The translations under genes were made by a program, and so were the position numbers. A stretch of DNA of 64,000 nucleotides from Massilia sp. Root133 (GTDB taxonomy: Bacteria; Pseudomonadota; Gammaproteobacteria; Burkholderiales; Burkholderiaceae_D), in assembly GCF_001426525.1 (NCBI RefSeq), contig NZ_LMEW01000012.1, positions 22,332 to 86,331 on the forward strand, read 5' to 3'. Positions 9,501 through 18,774 of this stretch are shown here, one piece after another (the stretch's first letter is position 1; every line of letters starts with the position of its first letter). The notes under the pieces were generated by a model. That model worked only from the letters and a program-made list of their open reading frames with translations, ran no database searches and was not told the origin of the DNA.

Positions 9501-10815
9501 CGAATCGATTTCGCATGTCGGCACGCTGTTCGAGGAGCAGGCCGGCGCGCACAGCGTGGGGTTCGCCGTGCGCCTCGATCCGGACCTGCCGCGTTTCGTC
9601 GTGGGCGACCCGACCCGGTTGCGCCAGATCCTCGTGAACCTCGTCGGCAACGCCTTCAAGTTCACCGAGAGCGGTTCCGTCACCGTGCGCGTCGAGCGCC
9701 GCGCGGAAGACCAGCACGACCGCGCGGGCCGCAACATGATCCGCTTTTCGGTCGAAGACACGGGCATCGGCATCGCGCCGGACGCCTTGCCGCGCCTGTT
9801 CCAGAAATTCGAGCAGGCCGACGCGACGACGACGCGCCGCTACGGCGGCACGGGCCTGGGCCTGGCGATCTGCCGCCAGCTCGTCGAACTGATGGGCGGC
9901 ACGATCGGCGTCGCCAGCACGCCCGGCGTGGGCTCCACGTTCAGCTTCGTGCTGCCGCTGGCGGACGGCGTGCAGCCGCACTCCGTCGCCGACCAGCCGC
10001 GCGCGCCGCACACGCACCGCCTGCGCGTGCTGTGCGCGGAAGACTATCCGACCAACCAGATCATCGTGCGCATGATGCTGGAGGAGCTGGGCCACCAGGT
10101 CGACGTCGTCGAGAACGGCCTGCTGGCCGTGATGGCCTGCGCGCGCACGCGCTACGACCTGATCCTGATGGACGGCCGCATGCCCGAGATGGACGGCGCG
10201 TCGGCCACGCGTCTGATCCGCGCCGGCGGTCCGCTGGAAGCGCCCGTACTGGACCAGCACCTGATGATCGTCGCGCTCACCGCCAACGTCAGCGAGGAAG
10301 ACCGGACGCGCTACCTGGCCTGCGGCATGGATGCCTTCATCACCAAGCCCATCGACGATTCGCAACTGCATTACCACCTCACGCGCGCCATCGAGCGCCA
10401 GCTGCAGCGCGGCATCGAACTCGCACCGATGCCGGAGCCGGCCGCGCGCGCGCCGTCGACGGCCGAGCTGGACGCGATGTTCGACGTGCCGGGCGACGCC
10501 GTTGCGCCCGCCGCGCCGCCGGCCCCGATCCGGCGCGCAAGCGACCTGAAGGACCGCCTGCGCGGCGCCTTCCTGGCCGACCTGCCGCGCCGCCGCATCG
10601 AACTGGACAAGGCGCTGGCGACGGGCGACCGCGACACGGCCGGACGCGTCCTGCACGGCATGAAGGGCAGTGCCGGCTACCTGGGCGAGGATGGGCTGCG
10701 CGCGCTGTGCGCCGAACTCGAGGCCCTGGCGGACGCGGGCCAGCTCGACGCCGTGCGCGCGGGCCTGCCGCGCCTGTGGGACCTGCTGGCCCGCTTCGAG
10801 GCGGCGACTGCCTGA
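6595..10815 (+). CDS. Hybrid two-component sensor kinase with periplasmic propeller (HTCS-like), HK-REC-HPt
   Basis: A 1406-residue membrane sensor. A signal sequence ([19 protein letters not shown]) is followed by about 14 two-component-propeller repeats, each with a W-[FVI]-G-[TS]-x-x-G-L type motif, to about residue 690. A Y_Y_Y domain follows ([14 protein letters not shown]), then one membrane helix at about 796-815 and a coiled coil. The cytoplasmic part has HisKA with His901 (SHEMRTPL), a HATPase (GTGLGLAI), a receiver with Asp1193 ([11 protein letters not shown]) and a C-terminal HPt with His1354 (HGMKGSAG). All phosphorelay residues are present. In Bacteroidetes this architecture senses oligosaccharides; here the ligand is unknown. 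No DNA-binding domain is present, so output must go through another protein, possibly the response regulator next door. Confidence 0.92.
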   Translation: MKRCLFLVLALLWAIVAQAAPTPTLRFEHLSVDDGLAQESVLSIVQDPDGFMWFGTQSGLSRYDGYRFTNFRNVVGDPKTLANNWVRVLYADRKGRLWIGTDGGLDRYEPQTGTFSHFLPDEPAKRGNGNRHIRAILDDGKEGLWLATADGLQHFDIPTGRFDTWHHVPGVPDSLASDKLTALARGRDGRLWIGTAAGLDSLDPERMHFRHHPSPRGGKYDFVQTLMVDAGQGLWVGSMGGLERLSLGPKGDVRTFGLDDGMPPGEISVLYEDAERQVWVGSHDRGLYRWLPALGRFERHPHRITDSYSLGDNQVTALYGDRVGTFWVGTWYGGVSRADMGSGGFARIVRGDDTPLALEDNKVRGIVGDGGGKLWLATNGGLHLFDPATGADQAWRLAPVEAGLSGDAMATSVALGRDGTVWLGSRNGLAHFDPKTGRITRRPLSTDDVDANYVRNVHVTRDGTLWAATRGGLHRIAPDGKQTTYQHDPTAAASLADNIVRPMLEDRHGRFWVGTFDGLDLLDRATGKFRHFRHDPDDPTSLSHDEVHYLLEDRRGDLWVGTAVGLNRMVIGSDGTPRFQRYTVRDGMADDVVAAMQEDLDGFIWVSSSSGLHRLDPSSGAWRNYNATDGTIEGAYFDASALRVADGTLYFGGNNGITAFNPRALHDNLIAPRAVITGLQIFGQPWQDVRPGMLPGPIERLSGITLTPQDSVFSLEFSALHFAAPGRNRFAYRLVGFDQDWIGVDASKRFATYTNLDPGSYTFQVRAANKDGVWSDAAATLEVTVLPPYWKTWWFRTLCALVVIGCGYGAYRIRVDVLRRQKAMLEQQVSARTERIEQQNRLLERQTEELREQERQVRRRTNELALANDALQENEERLYQAKQRAEDATRQKSEFLANMSHEMRTPLAGVIGMLGFALRDTALRDCTREQILRGQANAQSLLAIINDLLDFSKIEAGKLTIENIDFALDESISHVGTLFEEQAGAHSVGFAVRLDPDLPRFVVGDPTRLRQILVNLVGNAFKFTESGSVTVRVERRAEDQHDRAGRNMIRFSVEDTGIGIAPDALPRLFQKFEQADATTTRRYGGTGLGLAICRQLVELMGGTIGVASTPGVGSTFSFVLPLADGVQPHSVADQPRAPHTHRLRVLCAEDYPTNQIIVRMMLEELGHQVDVVENGLLAVMACARTRYDLILMDGRMPEMDGASATRLIRAGGPLEAPVLDQHLMIVALTANVSEEDRTRYLACGMDAFITKPIDDSQLHYHLTRAIERQLQRGIELAPMPEPAARAPSTAELDAMFDVPGDAVAPAAPPAPIRRASDLKDRLRGAFLADLPRRRIELDKALATGDRDTAGRVLHGMKGSAGYLGEDGLRALCAELEALADAGQLDAVRAGLPRLWDLLARFEAATA

Positions 10816-10839
10816 ATCGTGCGCGCGTCTCACAGTCTG

Positions 10840-10845
10840 TATAAT
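10840..10845 (+). promoter_or_regulatory. Perfect -10 hexamer before response regulator gene
   Basis: TATAAT lies 24 bp after the kinase stop and 35 bp before the next ATG. No good -35 hexamer is visible 16-18 bp upstream. It may allow separate expression of the response regulator. Confidence 0.4.
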
Positions 10846-10879
10846 TGCCATTTAACAATTGCGACACAATGGGGCAGGG

Positions 10880-11575
10880 ATGAAGGTATTGATAGTCGAC
10901 GATGACGTGGTGTCGCGCATGATGCTGATGCACATGATCGACAACACCGCGAGCGGCGTGTTCGACGTACTGGAAGCGGAGGATGGCGCAGACGCCTGGG
11001 CGCAGCTGGACGCCGGCGCGAACCCCGCGCTGCTGTTCTGCGACCTGCGCATGCCGCGCCTGTCCGGCATGGAATTGCTGGCGCGCGTGAAGGCGGACGC
11101 CCGCTTCGCCGGACTGCCGTTCGTCCTCGTTTCGGCCGCGGCCGACGGCGCGACGATGGAACAGGCGCTGTCGCTGGGCGCCGCCGGCTACATCGTCAAG
11201 CCGTTCGACGCCGCGCGCGTCGCGCAGCACCTGCAACCCCTGATGCGCGCGCCAGACGAGCAGCCCGACGCCACCCTGCGCCGCCTCGGCATCGACGCCA
11301 CGCGCCTGCTGCTGTATCTCGGCGGCCTGCAGCGCCAGCTCGTCAGCGCGGGTACCGACCTGGCCGCGCTGCTGGCCACGAGCCAGCTCGACGCCGCCCG
11401 CGCCCACCTCGCGCGCCTGTGCGAAGGGTGCCGTACGCTGGGCCTGCACGGTGCCGCGCACGGCTTCGACGCCTTGCGCTCCGCGCCCGACGGCGCCGCC
11501 CTGACGCGCGAACTGGAAGCCGCGCACCGCGCCGTGCTGCGCCAGACCGACGCCACGCGGCACCTGGCGATGTAA
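10880..11575 (+). CDS. Stand-alone response regulator with helical C-terminal domain
   Basis: A 231-residue protein. The receiver spans residues 1-120 with the acidic cluster DDD at 7-9, phospho-acceptor Asp55 (FCDLRMP) and the conserved Lys in VKPFDA. The remaining 110 residues are helical with no recognisable DNA-binding or enzymatic domain. A segment ARLCEGCRTLGL loosely resembles the active-site helix of an HPt domain, but with Arg where the phosphorylated His should be. The ATG at 10880 has GGGGCAGGG upstream. It lies directly downstream of the hybrid kinase, so it may be the terminal or intermediate partner of that relay. Which output it controls cannot be told. Confidence 0.75.
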   Translation: MKVLIVDDDVVSRMMLMHMIDNTASGVFDVLEAEDGADAWAQLDAGANPALLFCDLRMPRLSGMELLARVKADARFAGLPFVLVSAAADGATMEQALSLGAAGYIVKPFDAARVAQHLQPLMRAPDEQPDATLRRLGIDATRLLLYLGGLQRQLVSAGTDLAALLATSQLDAARAHLARLCEGCRTLGLHGAAHGFDALRSAPDGAALTRELEAAHRAVLRQTDATRHLAM

Positions 11576-11875
11576 GGTTGCGCGCCTGTCCGCAACGTTA
11601 AATTCCTGCTGGAAAACGACAAAAATTGTTGTCGGAAATGTTGTAAATCACCCCTCCACACGGCCACGGAATCCGGCATACTGATCTTTTGCCGTGGCCG
11701 GCATGCAGCACCTTCCAGGCAGAACGGCAACTTGTCGGGCGTCTTTTTTGCCCCGTTCGGACCACGCCAAGCGCGCGCCGTCCGTCACGAGCTTGTCATT
11801 AAAATAGTCGACTTTGCACGGCAGCAGAGAACTGTCGGGATGGACTATCGACCAGGGATTGCATGAGCGAGGACT
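11576..11875. other. Intergenic region with two hairpins
   Basis: Holds no convincing gene. A 6-bp-stem hairpin (GTTGCG/CGCAAC, 11577-11596) follows the response regulator stop. A second perfect 9-bp inverted repeat (CGGCCACGG at 11661-11669, CCGTGGCCG at 11692-11700) encloses a 22-nt loop. Neither is followed by a strong T run. The promoter of the PAS kinase gene presumably lies in the AT-richer part after 11790, but I cannot assign it. Confidence 0.4.
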
Positions 11876-13981
11876 ATGAAGACCACGGTTTCCCCCAGCC
11901 TGACCTTCCTTACCGGCGGCGGCCAGATGGCCGCGCATATCGCCGACCATGACTGGCACATCACGCCACTCGGCCCCATCGAGGACTGGCCCGCCGCATT
12001 GCGCACGGCACTGGGCCTGGCGCTGAATTCCCGGTTCCCCACCTTGCTGTGCTGGGGCGCCGACCTGATCAGCTTTCCTAACGACGCCTGCATGCCGTTG
12101 CTCGGCGACAAGGCCGCGCTGGGCCGGCCGTTCCGCACGGCCTGGCCGGAGGTGTGGGACACCGTCGGGCCGATCGCAACGAAAGCCCATGCGGGCGAAG
12201 CCTGCCACCACGAAGACATGCCCGTGCCGATGGCGCGCCACGGCTATCCGGAACAGCGCTGGTTCACGTTCTCGTACAGCCCCGTGCGCGACGACGACGG
12301 CACCGTCGGCGGCATCCTGTGCACGGTCGTCGAGACGACGGGCAAGGTGCGCGCGCTGGCGTCCCTGCGCCAGAAGGAAGAGTCGCTGCGCCGCCTGAAC
12401 GAGGCGCTGACGCACCAGGTGGCGTCGCACGCGAGCGACCGCGAACGCCTGTGGCGCATCTCGCCCGACGTGATGGCCGCGGCGTCGCTGGCGACGGGGC
12501 GCTTCCTTACCGTGAATCCCGCGTTCACCGCGTGCTTCGGCTGGAGCGCCGAGGAAGCGACCACGCGCCCGTTCATGGACATGGTGTACCCGGACGACCG
12601 CGAGGACGTGCTGCGCAAGATGCAGATCCTGGCCGACGGCACCCCGCTCGTCGGCTACGAGACGCGCGTGCTGCACAAGGACGGCTCGTACCGCTGGGTG
12701 TCGTGGACGATCTCCCCGGAAGGCGAGCTGCTGTACGGCGTCGCGCGCGACATCACGGCGGAAAAACACCAGGCCGACGCGCTGCGCCAGGCCGAGGAAG
12801 CGCTGCGCCAGTCGCAGAAGATGGAAGCCGTGGGCCAGCTCACGGGCGGCCTCGCGCACGATTTCAACAACATGCTGGCGGGCGTCACGGGCCACCTGGA
12901 ACTGATGAAGCTGCGCCTGCGCATGGGCCAGAGCGGCGACCTGCTGACGCGCATCGACGCCGCCCTCGGCGTGACCCAGCGCGCGGCCGCCCTGACGCAC
13001 CGCCTGCTCGCGTTCTCGCGCCGCCAGGCCCTCGATCCGAAGCCGACCAGCGTCAACGCGCTCGTGATGTCGATGACGGACCTGATCGAGCGCGCGGCGG
13101 GCCCGTCGATCGCCGTGCGCACGCGTCTCGCGGCCGCGCTGTGGACGACCCTGTGCGATCCGAACCAGCTGGAAAGCGCGCTGCTGAACCTCGCGAACAA
13201 TGCGCGCGACGCGATGCCGGAAGGCGGCCTGCTCGTCATCGAGACGGAGAACGTCACGTTGACACAAGCCCAGGCGCGCCGCCACGGCGACCTGCGGCCC
13301 GGAGAATATGTGCAGGTGAGCGTGCGCGACAACGGCGCCGGCATGGCGCCCGACGTCGTCGCGCGCGCGTTCGATCCGTTCTTCACGACGAAGCCGATGG
13401 GGCAGGGGACCGGCCTGGGCCTGTCGATGGTGTACGGCTTCGCGCACCAGTCGGGCGGCAACGTGCGCATCGAGTCGCGGCCGGGGCAGGGGACCGAAGT
13501 GCGCCTGCTGCTGCCGCGCCATCTCGTGGAGACGCAGCCGGCCGCGAGCCCCGACGTCGAACCGCCGCTGGAAGCAGGCACGCGCAAGGGTGTCGTGATG
13601 GTCGTCGACGACGAGGCGGACATCCGCGCCGTGATGACCGAGGTGCTCGAATTGCAGGGCTACACGGTGCTCGTCGCCTGCGATGCGCCGCAGGCGCTGC
13701 GCCTGTTGAAGGACACGCGGCCGGACATGCTCGTCACGGACGTCGGCCTGCCCAACGGCATGAACGGCCGCCAGCTGGCCGACCACGTGCGCGTGCAATG
13801 GCCGCAACTGCCCGTGCTGATGGTGACGGGCTATGCGGAAAGCACGGTCATGAAGAACGAAAAGCTGCCCGCGCAGATGGAGATCCTGACCAAGCCGTTC
13901 GCGATGAACGCGCTGGTGGACAAGGTCGGGTGCATGCTGGCGCTGACCGTGGGCGCGGAGACGGGGGCCGAAGCCGCCTGA
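11876..13981 (+). CDS. PAS-domain hybrid sensor histidine kinase with C-terminal receiver
   Basis: A 701-residue protein without membrane segments, so probably cytoplasmic. Residues 1-160 form a PAS-like input (WHITPLGPIEDWP, found in many soluble sensor kinases). A coiled coil follows, then a second PAS at about 200-305 (GYETRVLHKDGSYRWVSW). HisKA has His328 in GLAHDFNNML. HATPase motifs are NNARDAMPEGG and GTGLGLSMV. A receiver at about 580-695 has Asp622 (VTDVGLPNGMNG) and the TKPF lysine. Kinase and receiver are intact. Layout matches FixL-like hybrid kinases whose receiver may feed back on the kinase. There is no cognate regulator next to it on the same strand. Confidence 0.88.
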   Translation: MKTTVSPSLTFLTGGGQMAAHIADHDWHITPLGPIEDWPAALRTALGLALNSRFPTLLCWGADLISFPNDACMPLLGDKAALGRPFRTAWPEVWDTVGPIATKAHAGEACHHEDMPVPMARHGYPEQRWFTFSYSPVRDDDGTVGGILCTVVETTGKVRALASLRQKEESLRRLNEALTHQVASHASDRERLWRISPDVMAAASLATGRFLTVNPAFTACFGWSAEEATTRPFMDMVYPDDREDVLRKMQILADGTPLVGYETRVLHKDGSYRWVSWTISPEGELLYGVARDITAEKHQADALRQAEEALRQSQKMEAVGQLTGGLAHDFNNMLAGVTGHLELMKLRLRMGQSGDLLTRIDAALGVTQRAAALTHRLLAFSRRQALDPKPTSVNALVMSMTDLIERAAGPSIAVRTRLAAALWTTLCDPNQLESALLNLANNARDAMPEGGLLVIETENVTLTQAQARRHGDLRPGEYVQVSVRDNGAGMAPDVVARAFDPFFTTKPMGQGTGLGLSMVYGFAHQSGGNVRIESRPGQGTEVRLLLPRHLVETQPAASPDVEPPLEAGTRKGVVMVVDDEADIRAVMTEVLELQGYTVLVACDAPQALRLLKDTRPDMLVTDVGLPNGMNGRQLADHVRVQWPQLPVLMVTGYAESTVMKNEKLPAQMEILTKPFAMNALVDKVGCMLALTVGAETGAEAA

Positions 13982-14008
13982 GCGGCCCCGGCTTTTCAAT
14001 GGGCGGGA

Positions 14009-16207
14009 TCAGGCGGCCAGGTCGTTCCGGCCGTCGTCCAGCGTGACCGGTTCCCCGAACTGCACGGTCCGCGTCGCGATGTCGTGGTACGCGCCCACGA
14101 GGCCCATCTCGCCGCGCGCGATGCGCTCGCGCAGGAAGGCGCTGCCGGCGATGATCTCGTCCAGCGAGTTCTCGATATTGCGCCGCGTGACCGCCTCGAG
14201 CATTGCCTTGCCCTCGGGCGGATGGTGGGCGCCGCATTTGCACTGGTCGACCGCCTTGCGGATCTTGCCCGTGATCGCCCCCATGCTGTGCGCGCCTTCG
14301 TTCTGCAGCGCGAGGCCGATCGCGCCGCAGCTCGAGTGGCCCTTCACGACGATCAGCTTCGCGCCCAGTTTATGGGCGATCTCCAGGCTGCCGATGATCT
14401 CGCGGCTGATCACGTTGCCCGCGATGCGGATCGTCAGCAGGTCGCCCAGGCCGGCGTCGAAGATGATTTCCGGCGACGTGCGCGAGTCGATGCAGTTGAC
14501 GACGACGGCCATCGGGTGCTGCCCGCCCGCCGTCGCCTCGACCTGGTGCAGATAGTATTTCTTCGTCGTGCGGCCCGCACGGAAGCGCTCGTTGCCGTCA
14601 CGCAGCAGCTGCAGCACGTCTTCCGGAGCCAGCCTGGTCTGCGTGTCCTTGTCGAGGGCGGGGACGAACTGGATCGGATCGTGCAGGCTGTACTCGTCGC
14701 GCAGGCCCACGACGTTCAGCTTGACGTTGCGTTCCGCCGCCACGACGCGGTAGTCGTTGATGACTTCCAGCACGTCGTGGTCGATGTAGTCCGAGTTGGC
14801 CGCGTCGATCAGCACGTTCGCGTTCTCCGGGATTTCCCACAGCGCGCTCTTGATCGTGGCCTTGTTCAGGAACGACACCTGGTTCGGCAATTCCATCTTG
14901 ACGACCTCGCCGATGTGCAGGCGGTACTGCTCCATCGAGAACGGATTCTTGAAGTGGCTGCGCATCAGGTAGAACAGGCTGGCGGCGAGGCCGACCAGCA
15001 CGCCGGTCAGCAGGTCCGTCAGCACGATGGCGGCCACGGTGACGGCGAACGGCACGAATTGCGACCAGCCCTTCTTGTACATGTCGCGGAACAGCGAGAC
15101 CTTGGCCAGCTTGTAACCCGTCACGATGAGGATCGCGGCCAGCGCGGCCAGCGGAATCAGGTTCAGCATGGGCGCCAGCACGAGCACGCTGGCCAGCAGC
15201 AGCACGCCGTGGAGGATGGTCGAGGCCTTGGTCCGGTTGTCGTTCTGGATGTTGACGGAACTGCGCACGATGACGGACGTGACGGGCAGGCCGCCCAGCA
15301 GGCCGGCGCAGATGTTGCCGACGCCTTGTGCGACGAGTTCGCGGTTCGTGGGCGTTTCGCGCTTGTGCGGATCGAGCTTGTCGACCGCTTCCACGTTCAG
15401 CAGCGTTTCCAGCGACGCGACGATGGCGATCGTGAAGCCGACGATCCAGACGTCGTGGTTCGTGAAATGGGCGAGATCCGGGAAATTCAGGTAGGCACCC
15501 AGGTTACCGATATCGAGGGGCGGAATATCGACGAGATGTTCCGGATCGATACTCAGTGCGGGAAAGAAACGATCGAATGTCACATTCAATGCAACACCCA
15601 GTGCCACGACGAACAATGGCGCCGGCAGCAATTTAATGTTCTTTAATGGCGTCCTGTCCCAATACACCAGGATCAGCATCGACAGGAGCGCAATGATCAT
15701 GGCGCCGGGCGTGATCGCGCTGAATGCATGCGCAATCGCGGAAAACGTGTTTTCGCCATTGGCCTGGATGAACGACGTTTCATCGGCCGGATTGACGTCA
15801 TAACCGATCGCATGGGGAATCTGTTTGAGTATCAGCAGAATGCCGATCGCCGCGAGTAATCCCTTGATTACGTTCGAGGGAATGTAGTTGGCGATAAAGC
15901 CGGCACGGGCGACACCCATGGCCAATTGCATTACGCCGGCAAGCAATATTGCCGCGAGCAGGATTTCGAAAGCGCCGAGTTTCGTGATCGAGGCGAGGAC
16001 GACGGCCGCCAGCCCGGCCGCGGGGCCGCTGACGCTCGTATGGGAACCGCTGATGGCACCCACGACGATGCCGCCGATAATGCCGGAAATAATCCCTGCA
16101 AACAAAGGGGCGCCGGAGGCGAGGGCAATACCGAGACACAGGGGCAAGGCGACAAGAAACACTACTATGCCGGCCGGCAAATCGTACTTGAGGGTATTCG
16201 TATGCAT
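14009..16207 (-). CDS. SulP-family anion transporter fused to beta-carbonic anhydrase
   Basis: A 732-residue fusion. Residues 1-410 are a SulP transporter with about 11-12 membrane helices (PLCLGIALASGAPLF, SGSHTSVSGPAAGL). A short STAS-like segment spans about 430-520. Residues 530-732 form a beta-carbonic anhydrase with zinc ligands in CIDSR and GHSSCGA. Fusions of this kind are thought to couple bicarbonate transport to CO2 hydration at the inner membrane. The start ATG lies in a clear MHTNTLKYDLPAG N-terminus typical of the family. The gene faces away from the tRNA and EPS region. A perfect 21-bp palindrome lies about 130 bp upstream. Whether it carries bicarbonate, sulfate or both is not visible. 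Confidence 0.9.
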   Translation of the reverse strand: MHTNTLKYDLPAGIVVFLVALPLCLGIALASGAPLFAGIISGIIGGIVVGAISGSHTSVSGPAAGLAAVVLASITKLGAFEILLAAILLAGVMQLAMGVARAGFIANYIPSNVIKGLLAAIGILLILKQIPHAIGYDVNPADETSFIQANGENTFSAIAHAFSAITPGAMIIALLSMLILVYWDRTPLKNIKLLPAPLFVVALGVALNVTFDRFFPALSIDPEHLVDIPPLDIGNLGAYLNFPDLAHFTNHDVWIVGFTIAIVASLETLLNVEAVDKLDPHKRETPTNRELVAQGVGNICAGLLGGLPVTSVIVRSSVNIQNDNRTKASTILHGVLLLASVLVLAPMLNLIPLAALAAILIVTGYKLAKVSLFRDMYKKGWSQFVPFAVTVAAIVLTDLLTGVLVGLAASLFYLMRSHFKNPFSMEQYRLHIGEVVKMELPNQVSFLNKATIKSALWEIPENANVLIDAANSDYIDHDVLEVINDYRVVAAERNVKLNVVGLRDEYSLHDPIQFVPALDKDTQTRLAPEDVLQLLRDGNERFRAGRTTKKYYLHQVEATAGGQHPMAVVVNCIDSRTSPEIIFDAGLGDLLTIRIAGNVISREIIGSLEIAHKLGAKLIVVKGHSSCGAIGLALQNEGAHSMGAITGKIRKAVDQCKCGAHHPPEGKAMLEAVTRRNIENSLDEIIAGSAFLRERIARGEMGLVGAYHDIATRTVQFGEPVTLDDGRNDLAA

Positions 16208-16338
16208 GGGAATCTCACGGAAGAACGATGGTTGTCAGTCAGAATGCGCTGATTCGTTTTGCGCATGGCGATATAACGATTTACATCGGTTTATGGCCGA
16301 TGAACCGGATTCATGAACGTTTGATTTGGATTGAACCA

Positions 16339-16359
16339 AAACGGTGCAATGCACCGTTT
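16339..16359. promoter_or_regulatory. Perfect 21-bp palindrome, possible operator of the SulP-CA gene
   Basis: AAACGGTGCA and TGCACCGTTT flank a single central A. The site is symmetrical, lies about 130 bp upstream of the SulP start in AT-rich DNA, and is not followed by a T run in either direction. That makes a dimeric regulator's operator more likely than a terminator. The regulator is unknown. Confidence 0.4.
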
Positions 16360-16575
16360 CGATGCATTTTCAGGAGCGTCGATTGTTAAAACGACGGGGA
16401 AAAAATATAACATGCAGTTTGCAAATGCGTCCAGCATGCACGGTCAAACGTTACAATTCTTTCGGGCTAAATAGATTTGGATAAAAGCGGTTTTTATCCA
16501 GTTATTTTTATTGCTTTGAATAATGCCGAATTGGGAATCTGCCAAATGCGCGGATGCCGGGAGAGGGGGCGAACG

Positions 16576-16604
16576 TTGTGGGCGGGGCCTGGCTGCTGTA
16601 GAAT
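16576..16604 (+). promoter_or_regulatory. Promoter of tRNA-Arg
   Basis: TTGTGG (16576-16581) and TAGAAT (16599-16604) are separated by 17 bp, and the predicted start is about 16 bp before the mature tRNA 5' end. Confidence 0.55.
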
Positions 16605-16626
16605 AGCTGGCTGCAGTACGCAGAGT

Positions 16627-16701
16627 GTCGCCATAGTACAATGGATAGTACAAGGTCCTCCTAAGACTTAGATGCAGGTTCGATTCCTGCTGGCGACACC
16701 A
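16627..16701 (+). tRNA. tRNA-Arg (anticodon CCU)
   Basis: A full cloverleaf can be drawn. The acceptor arm is GTCGCCA with TGGCGAC, followed by encoded ACCA. The T-arm is GCAGG/CCTGC around the TTCGATT loop. The anticodon arm AGGTC/GACTT holds the loop CTCCTAA, giving anticodon CCT (reads AGG, Arg). The CCA end is encoded. Integrase or attachment-site signs are absent around it. Confidence 0.92.
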
Positions 16702-16809
16702 GTTTCACCTTCCCCCAGCCGCATCAGGCCGTCCCCCTTCGGTACAATGCCTGCTTTCTCACACTCTTACTGATACCCGCGCACGATCCGCGTCGCGGCC
16801 GCTCACACC

Positions 16810-18720
16810 ATGGCTGTCATTTCCCTCTCTTCCGCGCAACTGGCCTTCGGCCACGTCGCGCTGCTCGACCATGCCGATTTCTCGCTGGAAGCCGGCGAAC
16901 GCGTCGGCCTCATCGGGCGCAACGGCACCGGCAAATCCTCGCTGCTGAAAATCATCTCCGGCCGCTCGAAGCTGGACGACGGCCTGCTCGTCATGCAGCA
17001 GAGCGTCAAGATCGCGTACGTCGAGCAGGAGCCCGTATTCGATCCGGAGATGACCGTGTTCGATGCCGTCGCCACCGGCATGGGCGACCAGCAGGCGATG
17101 CTGGCCGAGTACGAATCGCTGACGGGGCAATTCGGCCAGGGCAATGACGACGCGATCATGGAGCGCATGCACGATCTGCAGGCCAAGCTCGATGCGACGG
17201 ATGCGTGGAACCTCGGCAACCGCGTCGAGACGACGCTGGGCCGCCTGGGCCTCGCGGGCGATGCGACCATGGGCACCTTGTCGGGCGGTATGCAGAAGCG
17301 CGTGGCGCTGGCTGTCGCGCTCGTGTCCGGTCCCGACGTGCTGCTGCTGGACGAACCGACGAACCACCTGGACTTCACGTCAATCCAGTGGCTGGAAGGC
17401 CTGCTGCGCGAATTCCGCGGCTCCGTGCTGTTCATCACCCACGACCGCCGCTTCCTCGACAACGTCGCCACGCGCATCGTCGAACTGGACCGCGGCCGCC
17501 TGCTCTCGTTCCCCGGCAATTTCAGCAAGTACCAGGAACGCAAGAAGGAACTGCTCGCGATCGAAGAGGTCGAGAACGCCAAGTTCGACAAGGTGCTTGC
17601 ACAGGAAGAAGTGTGGATCCGCAAGGGCGTGGAAGCGCGCCGCACCCGCAACGAAGGCCGCGTGCGCCGCCTGGAAGACCTGCGCCTGCAGCGTGCTTCG
17701 CGCCGCGACCAGCAGGGCCAGGTGCGCATCGACGTGGCGACCGGCGAGCGCTCCGGCAAGATCGTCGCGGAACTGGAAAACATCTCGAAGTCGTATGGCG
17801 CCAAGGTGATCGTGAAAGACTTTACCGGCACGATCATGCGTGGCGACAAGGTCGGCCTGATCGGCCCGAACGGCGCGGGCAAGACGACGCTGTTGAAGAT
17901 CATTCTCGGCGAAGAGACGGTGGACAGCGGCAACGTCAAGCTGGGCACGCGCTTGAACGTCGCGTACTTCGACCAGATGCGCGCGCAACTGAACGAGGAA
18001 GCGACGCTGGCCGACACGATCGCGCCGGGCAGCGACTGGGTCGAGATCAACGGCCAGCGCAAGCACGTGATGAGCTACCTGGGCGACTTCCTGTTCGCGC
18101 CCGAGCGCGCGCGTTCGCCCGTGAAATCGCTGTCCGGCGGCGAGCGCAACCGCCTGCTGCTGGCGCGCCTGTTCGCCAAGCCGGCCAACTGCCTCGTGCT
18201 CGACGAACCCACCAACGACCTCGACATCGAGACGCTCGAACTGCTCGAAGAACTGTTGACGGATTACTCGGGCACGGTGTTCCTCGTCAGCCATGACCGC
18301 ACATTCCTCGACAACGTCGTCACGCAGGTCATCGTTTCCGAAGGGCAGGGGACGTGGCGCGAATTCGTCGGCGGCTACAGCGACTGGGAGCGCGTGAAGG
18401 CGGCGCCGGCGCCCGCGGCGGCACAAAAGGCCGCGCCGGCGAAAGCGCAGGATATGTCATCCAACGCACAGAACGCGTCGGGCAAGAAGGTAAAGTTGAG
18501 CTACAAGGAACAGCGAGAGCTGGAGGAGTTGCCGCAGCTTATCGCCAGCCTTGAAGACGAGCAGTCGGCCATCACGGCACAGCTGAATGCGCCCGACTTC
18601 TACAAGACCAATCCCGCTGACGCGCGCCGGATCAATGCGCGTTACGCGGAAATCGAGGAGCTTCTGCTCGACGCCCTGGAGCGTTGGGAAGGCCTCGAAG
18701 CGCGCGCGCGGGGAGACTAG
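16810..18720 (+). CDS. uup: ABC-F family ATPase, Uup-type
   Basis: A 636-residue soluble protein with two ABC ATPase domains and no membrane segments. Domain 1 has Walker A GRNGTGKSS near residue 36, signature LSGGMQKR and Walker B LLLDEPTNHLD. Domain 2 has GPNGAGKTT near residue 352, LSGGERNR and LVLDEPTNDLD. The last 90 residues are a charged coiled coil (YKEQRELEELPQLIASLEDE), the DNA/ribosome-binding tail typical of Uup. ABC-F proteins act on ribosomes rather than in transport; Uup also affects transposon excision and ribosome assembly. It stands apart from the EPS locus. A short hairpin ATGCGttagCGCAT follows the stop at about 18724-18737. Confidence 0.88.
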   Translation: MAVISLSSAQLAFGHVALLDHADFSLEAGERVGLIGRNGTGKSSLLKIISGRSKLDDGLLVMQQSVKIAYVEQEPVFDPEMTVFDAVATGMGDQQAMLAEYESLTGQFGQGNDDAIMERMHDLQAKLDATDAWNLGNRVETTLGRLGLAGDATMGTLSGGMQKRVALAVALVSGPDVLLLDEPTNHLDFTSIQWLEGLLREFRGSVLFITHDRRFLDNVATRIVELDRGRLLSFPGNFSKYQERKKELLAIEEVENAKFDKVLAQEEVWIRKGVEARRTRNEGRVRRLEDLRLQRASRRDQQGQVRIDVATGERSGKIVAELENISKSYGAKVIVKDFTGTIMRGDKVGLIGPNGAGKTTLLKIILGEETVDSGNVKLGTRLNVAYFDQMRAQLNEEATLADTIAPGSDWVEINGQRKHVMSYLGDFLFAPERARSPVKSLSGGERNRLLLARLFAKPANCLVLDEPTNDLDIETLELLEELLTDYSGTVFLVSHDRTFLDNVVTQVIVSEGQGTWREFVGGYSDWERVKAAPAPAAAQKAAPAKAQDMSSNAQNASGKKVKLSYKEQRELEELPQLIASLEDEQSAITAQLNAPDFYKTNPADARRINARYAEIEELLLDALERWEGLEARARGD

Positions 18721-18774
18721 CCCATGCGTTAGCGCATCGCTGAGCGCGGGCCAGGCGCCCGCTGACGGAGAGAC

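Larger units (their letters stand above)
16208..16626. other. AT-rich divergent intergenic region
   Basis: This 419-bp region between the SulP-carbonic anhydrase gene and the tRNA is clearly more AT-rich than its surroundings. It holds the palindrome at 16339-16359 and the tRNA promoter, and presumably the SulP promoter on the minus strand. A small hairpin AAAAGCGGTTTTTATCC lies near 16483. I see no convincing gene. Confidence 0.5.

Noticed and set aside
6556-10851. A minus-strand open frame of 1431 codons fully antisense to the hybrid kinase gene
   Set aside because: It is a by-product of GC-rich codon bias (third-position G/C on the sense strand). The translation is Arg/Ala/His/Val repeats without domains, while the plus strand encodes a complete multi-domain kinase.
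16627-16701. tRNA-Arg as a possible integration site for a genomic island
   Set aside because: No integrase gene, no repeated tRNA 3' end downstream within the visible neighbourhood and no change in gene style next to it.
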